NCBI GenBank assembly: GCA_905211675.1
Contig: CAJMBP010000041.1
Coordinates: forward strand, 1-12,728
DNA length: 12,728 nucleotides
Origin: an uncultured Oscillospiraceae bacterium
GTDB taxonomy: Bacteria; Bacillota; Clostridia; Oscillospirales; Acutalibacteraceae
Direction of reading: 5' to 3'
The position numbers were made by a program, and so were the translations under genes. Below are positions 1 to 6,082 of this stretch, one piece after another (the first letter of the stretch is position 1; the number at the start of each line of letters is the position of its first letter). Under the pieces are notes generated by a model. The model was not told the DNA's origin. It did not search any database and saw only the letters and a list, made by a program, of their open reading frames with translations.

Positions 1-10
1 AAGCAATAGT

Positions 11-18
11 AAGGAGGG
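11..18 (+). promoter_or_regulatory. Ribosome binding site of scfA
   Basis: AAGGAGGG is a near-perfect Shine-Dalgarno sequence. Its AGGAGG core ends 3 bases before the ATG at 21 and 9 bases before the ATG at 27. This favours 27 as the real start, which also gives the MKH... N-terminus usual in the SCIFF family. Confidence 0.8.
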
Positions 19-26
19 ACATGAAC

Positions 27-167
27 ATGAAACATGTAAAATCATTGAATAAACCTATGAACAGCAACCTGAAAAAAAGTGGCTGTGGCGAATGTCAGAC
101 ATCATGCCAGTCAGCATGTAAGACATCCTGCACAGTAGGAAATCAGACTTGCGAACAGAACAAATAA
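27..167 (+). CDS. scfA: SCIFF ranthipeptide precursor (six cysteines in forty-five residues)
   Basis: This is a 46-residue precursor of a ribosomally made, post-translationally modified peptide. It begins MKHVKSLNKPMNSNLKKSG and carries six cysteines in the core CGECQTSCQSACKTSC followed by TVGNQTC. That core is the hallmark of the SCIFF family, which is found in almost all Clostridia. In the family, a radical-SAM/SPASM maturase (ScfB, CteB type) installs thioether bridges from cysteines to non-alpha carbons. The biological role of the mature peptide is unsettled. The gene is too short for most gene callers. The start is set by the RBS at 11-18; an upstream in-frame ATG at 21 would add Met-Asn but sits too close to the RBS. 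A terminator follows, and a truncated scfB starts 154 bases downstream, which is the expected gene order. Confidence 0.95.
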   Translation: MKHVKSLNKPMNSNLKKSGCGECQTSCQSACKTSCTVGNQTCEQNK

Positions 168-191
168 TTTAAAATCATATGGATACTCGGG

Positions 192-220
192 ACAGCGGTC
201 TTTAGGGTCGCTGTTTCTTG
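192..220 (+). terminator. Intrinsic terminator or attenuator between scfA and scfB
   Basis: ACAGCGGTC (192-200) pairs with GGTCGCTGT (206-214), giving nine pairs with two G-T wobbles around a TTTAG loop, followed by TTCTTG. The T-tract is weak, so partial read-through into scfB is plausible. That would make precursor transcripts more abundant than maturase transcripts, but this is inference. Confidence 0.6.
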
Positions 221-306
221 CTGTTCATGGAATTATCTGACAGCATGAGATTTCAGACAATCAGAGAAATAACAGGAATTTTCCGATATAGAATATGAAA
301 AACAAG

Positions 307-313
307 AAAGGGG
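307..313 (+). promoter_or_regulatory. Ribosome binding site deciding the scfB start
   Basis: AAAGGGG lies 8 bases before the ATG at 322. The earlier in-frame ATG at 295 has no comparable site, and the maturase family begins MIHQY..., so 322 is the start. Confidence 0.7.
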
Positions 314-321
314 TACCAGAT

Positions 322-480
322 ATGATTCATCAGTACCGTAATAATGGATACAATATCGTTATGGATGTGTACAGCGGCTCTGTACATGTGGTAGATGATG
401 TCTGTTATGATGTAATCGCAAAATTGAACGGATCAGAGACAGAACCAACTGCCGGAACATTAAAAGAAACAGGTGTAAAA
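322..480 (+). pseudogene. scfB: 5' fragment of the SCIFF radical-SAM maturase gene scfB, fused in frame to mnmA
   Basis: The first 53 codons encode MIHQYRNNGYNIVMDVYSGS and then VHVVDDVCYDVIAKL. This is the well-conserved N-terminus of ScfB/CteB-type SCIFF maturases, which belongs to the RRE (RiPP recognition) domain that binds the precursor leader. The reading frame then passes without a stop into the start codon of mnmA at 481. The radical-SAM CxxxCxxC motif and the SPASM domain are absent, so this fragment cannot mature ScfA. Residues 37-53 (GSETEPTAGTLKETGVK) are hard to assign to either parent, so the junction lies somewhere in 430-484. Synonymous codon use also seems to change here: GGA, TCA and ACA are common before the junction, while GGC, GCC and TCG are common after it. 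The sample is small. Assembly chimera and genuine deletion fusion are both possible. Confidence 0.85.
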
Positions 481-1536
481 ATGAAAATTTTAATAGGTAT
501 GAGCGGCGGCGTTGACTCTGCCGTTACTGCGTCGCTTATATCGCGTGAACATCAAGCCGCGGGGGTTACATTAAAGCTTTACGGCGGCGAAGACACTTCG
601 CTTGCAGAAAAGCTTGACCGCGAGGCGCTTGACGCCGCCGAGGTTTGCAGAAAAATAGGTATTCCGCACAGCGTTTTAGACCTTAAAAACGAGTTTAAAA
701 ACAGCGTTATAGATTATTTTGTAAACGAGTACATAAACGGTCGCACACCAAACCCCTGCATACAGTGCAACATTCATATAAAGTTTGGCGCAATGCTGAG
801 CTTTGCCGAGCTTCGAGGTTTTGACCGTATTGCTACGGGGCATTACGCGCGCATAGAAAAATGCGGCGACCGCTATTTGCTTAAAAAAGCGGTTGACACT
901 GCCAAAGACCAAAGCTATGTGCTTTACGGGCTTACGCAAGCCCAGCTTTCAAAGACCGTTTTGCCACTTGGCGATTATACAAAAGCGCAGGTTCGCGAAA
1001 TAGCCGACAGCCTAAAGCTCTGCGTGGCGCGTAAATCTGACAGTCAGGATATTTGCTTTGTGCCCGACGGCGACTATGCCGCTTTTATAGAAAAGACAAC
1101 CGGCATAAAGTTTGCATCGGGCGACTATCTTGATATTAACGGCAATGTTTTGGGCAGACACAAGGGTGTAATTCATTACACTATAGGTCAGCGAAAGGGG
1201 CTTGGCATAGCACTCGGCAAACCCGCATTTGTGCTTAATAAAAACGCCGATACAAACGAGGTTATATTGGGTGAAGAAGAAAACCTATTTTATAAACAGG
1301 TAGAGGTTGAAAATGTTAATATTATTGCGGCAGATACCCTTGACGGCGTAAAAGCGCACAGCAAGCTGCGTTATCGCCACACCGAACAACCCTGCACAAT
1401 ACATCAAACAAGCCGCGACACCGTTATTTTAGAATTTGACACCCCCCAACGCGCACCGAGCGCGGGGCAGACGGCGGTGTTTTATGACGGGGATACCGTT
1501 TTGGGCGGCGGCACCATAGTGAAAGGACTGAAATAA
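481..1536 (+). CDS. mnmA: tRNA-specific 2-thiouridylase MnmA
   Basis: MnmA uses ATP to adenylate U34 of the tRNAs for Lys, Glu and Gln. It then transfers a persulfide sulfur to make 2-thiouridine, which supports accurate reading of codons ending in A or G. The 351-residue product starts MKILIGMSGGVDS, with the PP-loop SGGVDS at residues 8-13. The sequence TPNPCIQCN places Cys93 and Cys96 in the catalytic and substrate region, and SDSQDICF places the second catalytic cysteine at 192. ATGHYAR lies near residue 118 and HYTIGQRKGLG in the second half. The length is normal, so the enzyme is complete from its own ATG. A modest AGGTG at 471-475 could serve as RBS. Its reading frame is open upstream into the scfB fragment, so as assembled a 404-residue fusion from 322 is also possible. 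No promoter of its own is visible. Confidence 0.95.
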   Translation: MKILIGMSGGVDSAVTASLISREHQAAGVTLKLYGGEDTSLAEKLDREALDAAEVCRKIGIPHSVLDLKNEFKNSVIDYFVNEYINGRTPNPCIQCNIHIKFGAMLSFAELRGFDRIATGHYARIEKCGDRYLLKKAVDTAKDQSYVLYGLTQAQLSKTVLPLGDYTKAQVREIADSLKLCVARKSDSQDICFVPDGDYAAFIEKTTGIKFASGDYLDINGNVLGRHKGVIHYTIGQRKGLGIALGKPAFVLNKNADTNEVILGEEENLFYKQVEVENVNIIAADTLDGVKAHSKLRYRHTEQPCTIHQTSRDTVILEFDTPQRAPSAGQTAVFYDGDTVLGGGTIVKGLK

Positions 1537-1538
1537 TT

Positions 1539-2192
1539 ATGACCGAACAAATACAAAAGCTTTTTGAAAATCTGAAAAAGAATAAAATGAAACCTATTTT
1601 TGCCGAAAACAGCAGCGAGGCGGTAAAAATTGTAAAGGATATGCTTTTTGACGGCTGTGTTATAACGGCGGGCGGCTCGGTATCGCTTGCCGAGAGCGGC
1701 GTCAGAAAGGTAATAGAAGACCCTCGCTATAACTTTATGGACAGGTCACGCGAGGGCATTACACCCGAACAACAGCAGGAATGTTTTAAAGCCGCCATTG
1801 GCGCCGACTTTTTCTTCTGCTCCGCTAACGCCGTTACCGAAAACGGAGAGCTGCTTAATGTGGACGGCTTTGCAAACCGCATATCTTCCATAGCGTTCGG
1901 CCCTAAAAAAGTGGTAATGATTGTAGGCGTCAACAAAATTGTGCCCGATTTAAAAGCGGCGTTTTTGCGCGTTAAAACCGTTGCCGCGCCTAAAAACTGC
2001 GTTAGACTGGGAATTGACAACCCCTGCAAAACACTCGGCCGATGTGTGTCGCTGTTAAATAACCCCGACCCCGATTTTGCCGACGGGTGCAGCAAGGATA
2101 CACGAATTTGCTGTGATTACCTTATAAGCGCACTGCAAAGACAAAAAGACAGAATCACGATAATTCTGGTAAACGAAAACTTAGGATATTAA
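1539..2192 (+). CDS. LUD-domain (lactate utilization, DUF162-type) protein
   Basis: This 217-residue cytoplasmic protein has the pattern of the LUD family, which includes LutC/YkgG and many stand-alone clostridial members. An early segment contains VITAGGSVSLAESG (about residues 41-54). The core SANAVTENGELLNVDGFANR (about 95-114) is followed by AFGPKK. The C-terminus is cysteine-rich, NPCKTLGRC...C...ICC, and ends in VNENLGY. LutABC proteins oxidise lactate, but stand-alone homologues have no settled role, so lactate use should not be assumed. The cysteines at 163, 169, 184, 191 and 192 could bind metal or an iron-sulfur cluster (inference). The stretch between the GRC and CSKD cysteines appears longer than the usual form I recall. 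The gene starts two bases after mnmA stops, with AAAGGA (1522-1527) as RBS, so the two are co-transcribed. Confidence 0.85.
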   Translation: MTEQIQKLFENLKKNKMKPIFAENSSEAVKIVKDMLFDGCVITAGGSVSLAESGVRKVIEDPRYNFMDRSREGITPEQQQECFKAAIGADFFFCSANAVTENGELLNVDGFANRISSIAFGPKKVVMIVGVNKIVPDLKAAFLRVKTVAAPKNCVRLGIDNPCKTLGRCVSLLNNPDPDFADGCSKDTRICCDYLISALQRQKDRITIILVNENLGY

Positions 2193-2196
2193 ATTT

Positions 2197-2228
2197 ACGG
2201 CGACAGAAAAATCTGCCGCCGTTTCTTT
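2197..2228 (+). terminator. Strong intrinsic terminator between convergent operons
   Basis: ACGGCGACAGA (2197-2207) pairs with TCTGCCGCCGT (2212-2222): ten pairs and one A-C mismatch around an AAAA loop, followed by TTTCTTT. It ends the mnmA-LUD transcript. The same hairpin lies 20 bases past the stop of the opposing anti-sigma gene, but the minus-strand side has only a poor T-tract, so bidirectional action is uncertain. Confidence 0.85.
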
Positions 2229-2241
2229 GTGCTGTGTGACT

Positions 2242-3123
2242 CTAACGATATTCTTTGCTCAAAAGGTTTTCAAAAACACCTTTACCTATGGTAAATTCGG
2301 GTGTACCCATATAGCCGGGCGCCACCTCGTATTTATCAAATACAATTACTAATTCACCGTTTTCCTTCCAATAAAAATTATGTGTTTCATCCAGCTTGAC
2401 AAAATCTTGACCGATTACCGCATCGTCAACCCAATACACTTTGTTTGAATCATTAGCCATTATTTCGCGCATTTGTCGTCTGATTTCATTTTCTAAAACG
2501 AAATAAAAATCACGGCTGTCTGACAAATCGCCGAGGTTTACTATTTTTCCGTTTGTTTTATCTATATGATAAAACTTGTAGTAGGTATTACCGCTGCCCG
2601 CACATTCGTTAACACGAATTTTAAGAGTAAACCATTTTTCCGAATTTGTTACAACCTCATAATCGGCATAAATCGAGCCGTGCCCGCTGTTACCTATTTC
2701 TTTTAAATCGGCGTTAAATCTGTCGGCAAGAATTTCGGTAAGTTCTTGAACATCCTTGTTTATATAATCAGCTGCGTCATTATTTTCGCTTTCGATTTTC
2801 GGCACTTCTATGTTCATTTCGTGTTTTTCGTCGGAATAGTAGTAATTGCGTATTGTGACCACCTTTACAATACTGCCGATAACAGGTATCTTTTCCAAGG
2901 CGAGAGCGTATGCCGTACTGCAATTAGGCATAACAATAAAGCATATAAACAAAAAACATGCGGCGGCGGCAACTAATTTGGGAAGAATTTTGCACTTTAT
3001 CCGCTTTTGTTCTTGTTCGGGCAGTTGAGAAAGTGTTTCCTCTATTTTAATCTTTGCACCGTTTGGAATTTCTTGAATTTCCTCTTTGAGCTTTTGTTTT
3101 ATTAAATCATCAAATTCATTCAT
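2242..3123 (-). CDS. RsiV-like anti-sigma factor with DUF3298-type extracellular domain
   Basis: This 293-residue protein is a probable membrane anti-sigma factor. Residues 1-48 form a charged cytoplasmic region expected to hold the sigma factor. A single membrane segment spans about 50-66. Next comes AYALALEKIPVIGSIVKVVT (71-90), closely resembling the region after the membrane span of Bacillus RsiV, which has KIPVIGKIVKAIT as I recall it. ALA (73-75) is a plausible signal-peptidase I site. The outer domain, about 95-293, has PdaC/DUF4163-like and DUF3298-like features: FYHIDKTNGKIVNLGDL, and near the end FYWKENGELVIVFDKYEVAP. In B. subtilis RsiV, lysozyme binding to this domain permits signal-peptidase cleavage and release of SigV. 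A similar sensing role here is inference. The start has a strong AAGGAGG 9 bases upstream, and the gene overlaps the sigma gene by 8 bases (ATGAATGA), the usual coupled arrangement. Confidence 0.88.
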   Translation of the reverse strand: MNEFDDLIKQKLKEEIQEIPNGAKIKIEETLSQLPEQEQKRIKCKILPKLVAAAACFLFICFIVMPNCSTAYALALEKIPVIGSIVKVVTIRNYYYSDEKHEMNIEVPKIESENNDAADYINKDVQELTEILADRFNADLKEIGNSGHGSIYADYEVVTNSEKWFTLKIRVNECAGSGNTYYKFYHIDKTNGKIVNLGDLSDSRDFYFVLENEIRRQMREIMANDSNKVYWVDDAVIGQDFVKLDETHNFYWKENGELVIVFDKYEVAPGYMGTPEFTIGKGVFENLLSKEYR

Positions 3124-3604
3124 TTATGAAATCCTCCTTTAAGATTTCCCGCAGTTGTTTTCTTGCACGGGATAATCTCTGTTTTACAGTAACGGTTGTG
3201 GCGTTCGTAATTTTGGCAATTTGCAAAATTGAAAGGTCTTCATAATAATGCAGCACAATAACCGTTCGGTAGGGTTGTTTAAGACTTTTCACCGCCTCCT
3301 TAACAGAAAGCGAGGCTGTGAATTTATTTTCGTTGCTTTCGGAAATCGGTTCGACCTCATCAAATGAGATTGTTTTTGAATTTTTACGAATAAACTCTGC
3401 CGCCGTATTATGAACTATGCGTAATATCCATGGTTTAAACGCCTGTATATTTTTAAGCGTATCCAAATTTTTATAGGCGCGAAAAATTGCTTCACTTATT
3501 ACTTCGGTAGCATCGGCTTCATTTTTGACGATCGAAAATGCAAGATAATACATTGCTCTTTTCTGAAGTCTTATCTGGTCGCAAAATGTGTCCTTGTCGG
3601 TCAA
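3116..3604 (-). CDS. ECF RNA polymerase sigma factor (SigV-like by context)
   Basis: This 162-residue protein has the two-domain plan of group IV (ECF) sigma factors. Region 2 spans about 14-75 and includes NEADATEVISEAIFRAYKNL and FKPWILRIVHNTAAEFIRK. A short linker spans 76-98. Region 4 spans about 101-155, with the helix-turn-helix in LSILQIAKITNATTVTVKQR followed by LSRARKQLREIL. The start is TTG at 3604, preceded at 8 bases by GAGGGGG. The next in-frame ATG (codon 18) would cut into region 2, so TTG is preferred. The gene begins three bases after the SGNH gene stops and overlaps the anti-sigma gene. The RsiV-like partner suggests a SigV-type envelope-stress sigma factor that probably controls its own operon. 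Confidence 0.92.
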   Translation of the reverse strand: MTDKDTFCDQIRLQKRAMYYLAFSIVKNEADATEVISEAIFRAYKNLDTLKNIQAFKPWILRIVHNTAAEFIRKNSKTISFDEVEPISESNENKFTASLSVKEAVKSLKQPYRTVIVLHYYEDLSILQIAKITNATTVTVKQRLSRARKQLREILKEDFINE

Positions 3605-3607
3605 AAA

Positions 3608-4420
3608 TCATTCCCCCTCGATGCATTTTGCCGTTTCTTTGCAAATCCACTCACCCCAATCAACATAATATTTTGCATAGAGGTGCGCGTTATCCGATGT
3701 TTTATCGGCAGATAAATTGCCGTTATCATCATCAAATAAGCAGTTGGCGTCAATGTAATAGATTCTTTTGTTATCGGCAAATTTTGACAGTTCCGAATTC
3801 AATTTGTTGATTGCGGTGTTGTTTATATATCCGTCGCCATCGGATCGTTTTTTTGAAACATGCAAATTTGCCTGTATAAAAATTTGAGCGTCGGGCTGAC
3901 TGTTTTTAATAAATTCAATAAGTTCACCGTATTTGTTTATTATGCTTTTAAAATTATAGCCAAGTTCGTTTATTCCGAGCATTAAATATATTTTACCATA
4001 TTTTTTGTCAGACAGCAATTCGTTAAGCATTACTTTTCCCACACGGGGAACAGAAACACGGGTTTTAAAAATATCGAACACATTCATACCTACACTGCAA
4101 AAGAAATCTGCGTCGTTTAATTTTGCATATTCCATAATTCCTACCGTTCTTGAATCGCCGATAAACAACGCGTCCGACAAAGACACAGGCTCTGTGTCGG
4201 GGTTTTCAGGCATCGTTTGAATCGAGTCGGTCGCCGAATTTATTTCGTCTGCCGCGGACGTTTTTTTGTCGGACGATAAAACCGCGTCAGAAAAATTCTG
4301 CTTGGAAGAAGCCTCGACCTTTGAGCTTGCTTTGCCGGTATCGGAACAAGAAGCGAATGTAAGCGTTCCGACAACCGCAATGCACAAAACCAATAATGTG
4401 ATGATGTTTAATTTTTTCAT
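3608..4420 (-). CDS. SGNH/GDSL-type esterase, probable lipoprotein (PatB/DltD-like role)
   Basis: This 270-residue protein has a signal segment (KKLNIITLLVLCIAVVGTL) ending in TFASC. Cys25 is a likely lipidation site, although Phe at the -3 position is unusual for a lipobox. A Ser/Asp/Lys-rich flexible linker covers about 26-80. The SGNH domain follows: LFIGDSRTVG with nucleophile Ser90, GIN (149-151) as the oxyanion block, and SDNAHL with Asp243 and His246 completing the triad. It should act at the outer face of the membrane as an esterase or acyl transferase. The MBOAT gene ends 12 bases upstream, and such pairs commonly work together: MBOAT exports or activates the acyl group and SGNH transfers it. 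Next to a SigV/RsiV-like pair, peptidoglycan is the favoured acceptor, but teichoic acid or another glycan cannot be excluded. An AGGTGG RBS precedes the start. Confidence 0.88.
   Translation of the reverse strand: MKKLNIITLLVLCIAVVGTLTFASCSDTGKASSKVEASSKQNFSDAVLSSDKKTSAADEINSATDSIQTMPENPDTEPVSLSDALFIGDSRTVGIMEYAKLNDADFFCSVGMNVFDIFKTRVSVPRVGKVMLNELLSDKKYGKIYLMLGINELGYNFKSIINKYGELIEFIKNSQPDAQIFIQANLHVSKKRSDGDGYINNTAINKLNSELSKFADNKRIYYIDANCLFDDDNGNLSADKTSDNAHLYAKYYVDWGEWICKETAKCIEGE
3613..3619 (-). promoter_or_regulatory. Ribosome binding site supporting the TTG start of the sigma gene
   Basis: On the minus strand GAGGGGG lies 8 bases before TTG at 3604 and overlaps the last codons of the SGNH gene. 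It is the only site of this quality near the 5' end of the sigma reading frame. Confidence 0.65.
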
Positions 4421-4432
4421 TTATGCCACCTC

Positions 4433-5827
4433 TTAAAATCTGAAATACAAAAACGGATCGTCAAAGCCCCGATACATACAGTACAAGCTCGTAATCAATA
4501 TAACCAAAAGCAGTATGCCGATTACCGCTCGGTTTTTCAGCCGTTTCAAAATACGGTACGGCAGTTTTGTAGAAAGTAATATGCCCGCTATAAAAAACAG
4601 ATAATACTGACCCAAGTATTTTAAATAATCGTACCGAAAGACCGACCACGCACCCTGTCCGAAAAACGGAAACAGGCGTGTAAACAAGACCCCTAAACAG
4701 CTTATATCGTCAACGGCAAAAATCGCCCATGTCAACGGTATAACGATTATCATATATGTATGCCCCAATATCGGATGTGCGGTTAAATATTTTCCGATAA
4801 ACAGCTTTTCTGTAATAATTATTACAAAAAGCACAACGCCCCACAGCAAAAAATTATAACCCGCGCCGTGCCATAGTGCTGTTAACAGCCATACCGTAAG
4901 CAAATTCAGCACGGTGTTCAACATGCCTTTTTTGTTGCCGCCCATGGGTATATAAACATATTCTCTGAACCAATTTCCGAGTGTTATATGCCACCTTCGC
5001 CAGAATTCCGTCATGGTAAGGCTCGTATATGGATGATTGAAATTTTTCGGTAATTTAAAACCCAACATTTTTCCGAGTCCTGTCGCCATCAATGAATAAC
5101 CGAAAAAATCAAAATAAATCTGAAATGAATAAGCGGCTATTGCCATCCACGCAAGCGGAGTGGATATACTTTCAAACCCGATTGCCGTAATTTGCGCCCA
5201 AAGTTTTCCCAAAGGATTGGCGAGTAACACTTTAAGCCCCAGACCGAAAATAAATGTGCCCAGCCCTTCAAACACGGCATAAGATTTTATACTTCTTTTG
5301 CGCAGTTCTTTTTTAACATGATTGTATGTAACAATAGGACCTGCTATAAGTTGCTCAAACATAGAAATATATACTGCGTAGTTTAACAGGCTTTTTTCGG
5401 CTTTGGTTGTTCCCCTGTAAACATCGGCAATGTACGAAATGCCCTGAAAGGTATAAAAGGATATTCCTATCGGCATGATAATTTCGGCGGTTATACCGAA
5501 ATTGTCAAAAAATCTGTTTAACTCGCCGAAAATAAAGTTTGTGTACTTAAATGCAATAAGAGATATTAAATGAAAAACTATTCCCGATACCAGCAATATT
5601 TTTTTATGGTTATTGTATTTTTCAATACCAAGCCCAATCACAAAATCCAATAATATGCTTACTATAAACAGCGCAAAATGATATGGGGCGCCGAGTGTTC
5701 CTATAAAATAAAACGCAAGACTGCCTAAAAGTAAAATTGCATTTTTTAATTCGTCAGGCACAAGAAAATAAAAAGTAAAAAATATCGGTAAAAATATTAA
5801 AACAAATTGTAAACTGCTGAAAACCAT
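4433..5827 (-). CDS. MBOAT-family membrane O-acyltransferase (AlgI/PatA/DltB-like)
   Basis: This 464-residue polytopic membrane protein begins MVFSSLQFVLIFLPIFF, a typical start of AlgI/PatA-type MBOAT enzymes. Signature stretches are MPIGISFYTFQGISYIADVY, the acyltransferase motif FWRRWHITLGNWFREYVYIP (His at 280) and ALWHGAGYNFLLWG with the invariant catalytic His at residue 320. Multiple hydrophobic spans cover most of the length. The family moves acyl groups, usually acetyl, across the membrane for O-acylation of extracellular polymers. The reading frame is open 29 codons further (to 5914), but that extension is basic, unlike the family, and lies upstream of or across the proposed promoter at 5863-5891, so the start at 5827 is chosen. 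The RBS there is weak (purine-rich GAAAGAGAGAG). It is first in a four-gene operon with the SGNH esterase, ECF sigma factor and anti-sigma factor. Confidence 0.92.
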   Translation of the reverse strand: MVFSSLQFVLIFLPIFFTFYFLVPDELKNAILLLGSLAFYFIGTLGAPYHFALFIVSILLDFVIGLGIEKYNNHKKILLVSGIVFHLISLIAFKYTNFIFGELNRFFDNFGITAEIIMPIGISFYTFQGISYIADVYRGTTKAEKSLLNYAVYISMFEQLIAGPIVTYNHVKKELRKRSIKSYAVFEGLGTFIFGLGLKVLLANPLGKLWAQITAIGFESISTPLAWMAIAAYSFQIYFDFFGYSLMATGLGKMLGFKLPKNFNHPYTSLTMTEFWRRWHITLGNWFREYVYIPMGGNKKGMLNTVLNLLTVWLLTALWHGAGYNFLLWGVVLFVIIITEKLFIGKYLTAHPILGHTYMIIVIPLTWAIFAVDDISCLGVLFTRLFPFFGQGAWSVFRYDYLKYLGQYYLFFIAGILLSTKLPYRILKRLKNRAVIGILLLVILITSLYCMYRGFDDPFLYFRF

Positions 5828-5862
5828 AGTCCCGCGCTCTCTCTTTCGCCGTCTCTGATATA

Positions 5863-5891
5863 TAGACAAATCAAAAGCAGAAAAGGTGACA
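5863..5891 (-). promoter_or_regulatory. Candidate ECF-sigma promoter of the O-acylation/sigma operon
   Basis: Reading the minus strand, TGTCAC (5891-5886) and TGTCTA (5868-5863) are separated by 17 bases. This resembles the SigV/SigM-class pattern TGAAAC-(16-17)-CGTCTA and sits about 35 bases before the ATG at 5827. A housekeeping promoter at this place is less convincing because no well-spaced -35/-10 pair is seen. If correct, the operon's own sigma factor drives it. The match is partial, so this is a hypothesis. Confidence 0.45.
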
Positions 5892-5932
5892 ATTTTTTTA
5901 AAATTTTTAAGCATAACCGAATTTTAGGCCGT

Positions 5933-5988
5933 AAAAAAACATTCCAAAAAGCGTTAACCGGCAAAGGTTTACTTTTTGAAATGTTTTT
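5933..5988 (-). terminator. Terminator of the SPFH operon, long hairpin
   Basis: AAAAACATT plus CAAAAAG (5935-5951) pairs with CTTTTTG plus AATGTTTTT (5972-5988) with one mismatch. A small AACC/GGTT helix closes the loop. On the minus strand the hairpin runs directly into TTTTTTT. It lies about 95 bases past the stop of the SPFH gene and just before the promoter of the MBOAT operon, so it insulates the two operons. Confidence 0.7.
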
Positions 5989-6082
5989 AGTGAAAATTTT
6001 ATCTTTTTAAACCATCGTCATTCAAACATACTGAAAACAAACAGAACCTTTATAGTATGTGTTATATTTCATACTTATCTGT

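Noticed and set aside
295..321. Upstream in-frame ATG at 295 as start of the scfB-mnmA frame
   Set aside because: It has no ribosome binding site, while AAAGGGG is well placed for ATG 322, and the family starts MIHQY.
676..939. Minus-strand open frame inside mnmA
   Set aside because: It lies fully antisense to the conserved MnmA core and resembles no protein; it is a by-product of codon bias.
4461..4649. Small minus-strand frame overlapping the MBOAT gene
   Set aside because: It is out of frame within the membrane-protein coding sequence and has no supporting start signal.
5828..5914. 29-codon N-terminal extension of the MBOAT frame
   Set aside because: The extension is basic and unlike the family, lacks a ribosome binding site, and overlaps the proposed promoter; MVFSSLQF at 5827 is a typical family start.
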